Source of the DNA: Ministeria vibrans ATCC 50519
Taxonomy: Eukaryota; Opisthokonta; Filasterea
DNA: 49,187 nucleotides
Direction of reading: 5' to 3'
Assembly: GCA_943704425.1 (NCBI GenBank)
Contig: CALSCP010000904.1
Span: forward strand, 121,710-170,896
The notes under the pieces were generated by a model. The model was not told the origin of the DNA, made no database searches, and worked only from the letters and a program-made list of their open reading frames with translations. Both the position numbers and the translations under genes were made by a program. Of the stretch, positions 48,401-49,187 are shown piece by piece; position 1 is the first letter of the stretch, and every line of letters begins with the position of its first letter.

Positions 48401-48582
48401 TCGTCAAGACCTGTGGGAGTCGTTGGAGCAGCGTCTTCTGCCGCGGGGGCCTCGGAGACGGCGAATGGCGGGGGTGCCAGATCAGACTCGTCCGCCTCGT
48501 CGATCTCCTCGTCAAATGGGTTCACTTCCGCCACGCCCGACACCGATGCGACGCTTACCGAGCTTTGCGGTCGTTCGCTCAT
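45420..48582 (-). CDS. RUN and FYVE domain protein, RUFY/Rabip4-like
   Basis: Nine exons (48582-48393, 48310-47148, 47064-46802, 46738-46552, 46484-46281, 46192-46122, 46044-45889, 45822-45696, 45554-45420) give 831 residues with exact phase. An acidic N-terminus starts with N-P-F-D-E-E. A RUN domain follows (about 160-320: [43 protein letters not shown]), then a Thr/Ser/Ala-rich spacer, about 350 residues of coiled coil, and a C-terminal FYVE finger (C-K-R-C, then R-R-K-H-H-C-R-N-C-G, and C-D-G-C-H) that binds PI3P. Such proteins act as Rab effectors on endosomes. An intron separates R-R-K from H-H-C. Confidence 0.96.
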
Positions 48583-48756
48583 TTAAGAAAAAAATGACTA
48601 AGTGTCAAGTGAGTAATGAGTTAAAAACTTATAATTATTATGTTGATCAATCTATATTAATAATATGCAAAGTGAAAGCTGAGGTCTGAGCAAACTCACT
48701 TCACATAGCTGGAGATTGGTTGGGCAACACACGCCTCGAGTGGATCTCGCCCATGA

Positions 48757-48805
<49 letters not shown>

Positions 48806-48848
48806 AGCGCCAATGCATTGTACTATTATTAATAACAAGTATTATGGT
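48583..48848. other. Intergenic region with GT microsatellite
   Basis: Upstream of the RUFY-like gene: TGACTAAGTGTCAAGTGAGTAATGAG near 48594-48620, then a GT array at 48759-48801. No gene seen. Confidence 0.6.
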
Positions 48849-49131
48849 TTATTGTTGTACACCTCTCGTGCCCTTGTCCTTTCTCTTCTTCTTGGGCGCC
48901 GGCATGGATGCCGCAATCACAATGGCCTCGGCCATGATGGGATGGGCAATCAGATCGGCCTGAGTCAGTGTGAAAAAGGAGTTGCACCAGACTGCATAGA
49001 GCTGCTGAAGTGTCTGGCTGACCAAGGGGGAAGGTGGCAGGCCGTTTTCAATAAGTACCTGGCCCGACAGAGGAAACACAGCCACGGGCCACTCCTCCAG
49101 AGCGCACGCGTCGTCAAGTTGTCCGCGGTAG
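48849..49131 (-). CDS. Unrecognised protein, C-terminal exon
   Basis: The exon begins after the acceptor TGTATTGCAG and reads to the TAA at 48849-48851 (94 residues). Visible pieces: D-D-A-C-A-L-E-E-W-P-V-A-V-F-P-L, L-P-P-S-P-L-V-S-Q-T-L-Q-Q-L, W-C-N-S-F-F-T-L-T-Q-A-D-L, and a basic tail P-K-K-K-R-K-D-K-G-T-R-G that resembles a nuclear localisation signal. I cannot name the family. The rest of the gene is beyond the window edge. The intron entered at 49132 starts with a CA array and a long A-run. Confidence 0.7.
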
Positions 49132-49139
49132 CTGCAATA

Positions 49140-49147
49140 CACACACA

Positions 49148-49182
<35 letters not shown>

Positions 49183-49187
49183 AAAAA
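49140..49187. repeat. CA array and poly-A at the window end
   Basis: CA dinucleotides run directly into 27 A residues that end the window. It lies in an intron of the minus-strand gene, so the A-run is probably a homopolymer where the contig stopped. Confidence 0.85.

Overview
This window is nuclear DNA of a unicellular eukaryote. Coding exons are GC-rich, introns are AT-rich or microsatellite-filled with GT...AG ends (mostly 50-65 nt, some several hundred), and the standard genetic code applies. I assembled 15 complete multi-exon genes whose exon phases close exactly. Septin, RUN/FYVE, p24, KLHDC4-like and receptor TKL-kinase genes, together with an intact fungal-type riboflavin pathway enzyme, suggest a free-living protist near opisthokonts, apusomonads or amoebozoans. 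The species cannot be named from the sequence.

Layout. Bases 1-4313 look subtelomeric: the edge of a SAP-domain gene, a remnant of an unknown gene, degenerate CCCTAA tracts beside a duplicated spacer, and a 5'-truncated RNase H-like retroelement fragment next to the longest telomeric tract. From 4314 the window is gene-dense: LRR/EGF-like/TKL receptor kinase (-), fused GTP cyclohydrolase II/RIB7 reductase (+), KLHDC4-like kelch protein (-, 5' end missing), succinyl-CoA ligase beta (+, 5' end missing), glucosidase II beta (-), prenyltransferase alpha (+), UBE2D-type E2 (-), eIF4B-like RNA-binding protein (+), PI4K beta (-), a frame-broken secreted-type gene (-), SURF1 (+), bacterial-type HisRS (-), OMA1 (-), ABHD17-like hydrolase (+), p24/TMED (-), septin (+), papain-family protease (-), beta-hexosaminidase (+), RUFY-like RUN/FYVE protein (-), and the 3' end of an unrecognised gene (-).

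The genes alternate strand almost perfectly, giving convergent pairs with stop codons 42-232 bp apart and divergent pairs sharing about 150-340 bp promoters. Functionally it is a housekeeping neighbourhood: endomembrane and lysosome (glucosidase II, p24, PI4K, RUFY, hexosaminidase, cathepsin), mitochondria (SURF1, OMA1, succinyl-CoA ligase, HisRS) and cofactor synthesis. No operon, CRISPR array, tRNA or rRNA was found.

Most notable: the GCH2-RIB7 fusion; a (GA)n tract where two divergent genes both lose their 5' exons (probable mis-join or rearrangement); a dispersed intronic minisatellite with core AAACAAAGTGATAGAGA; a secreted-type gene with three same-direction frame breaks; and the telomere-repeat/duplicated-spacer block with its adjacent retroelement.
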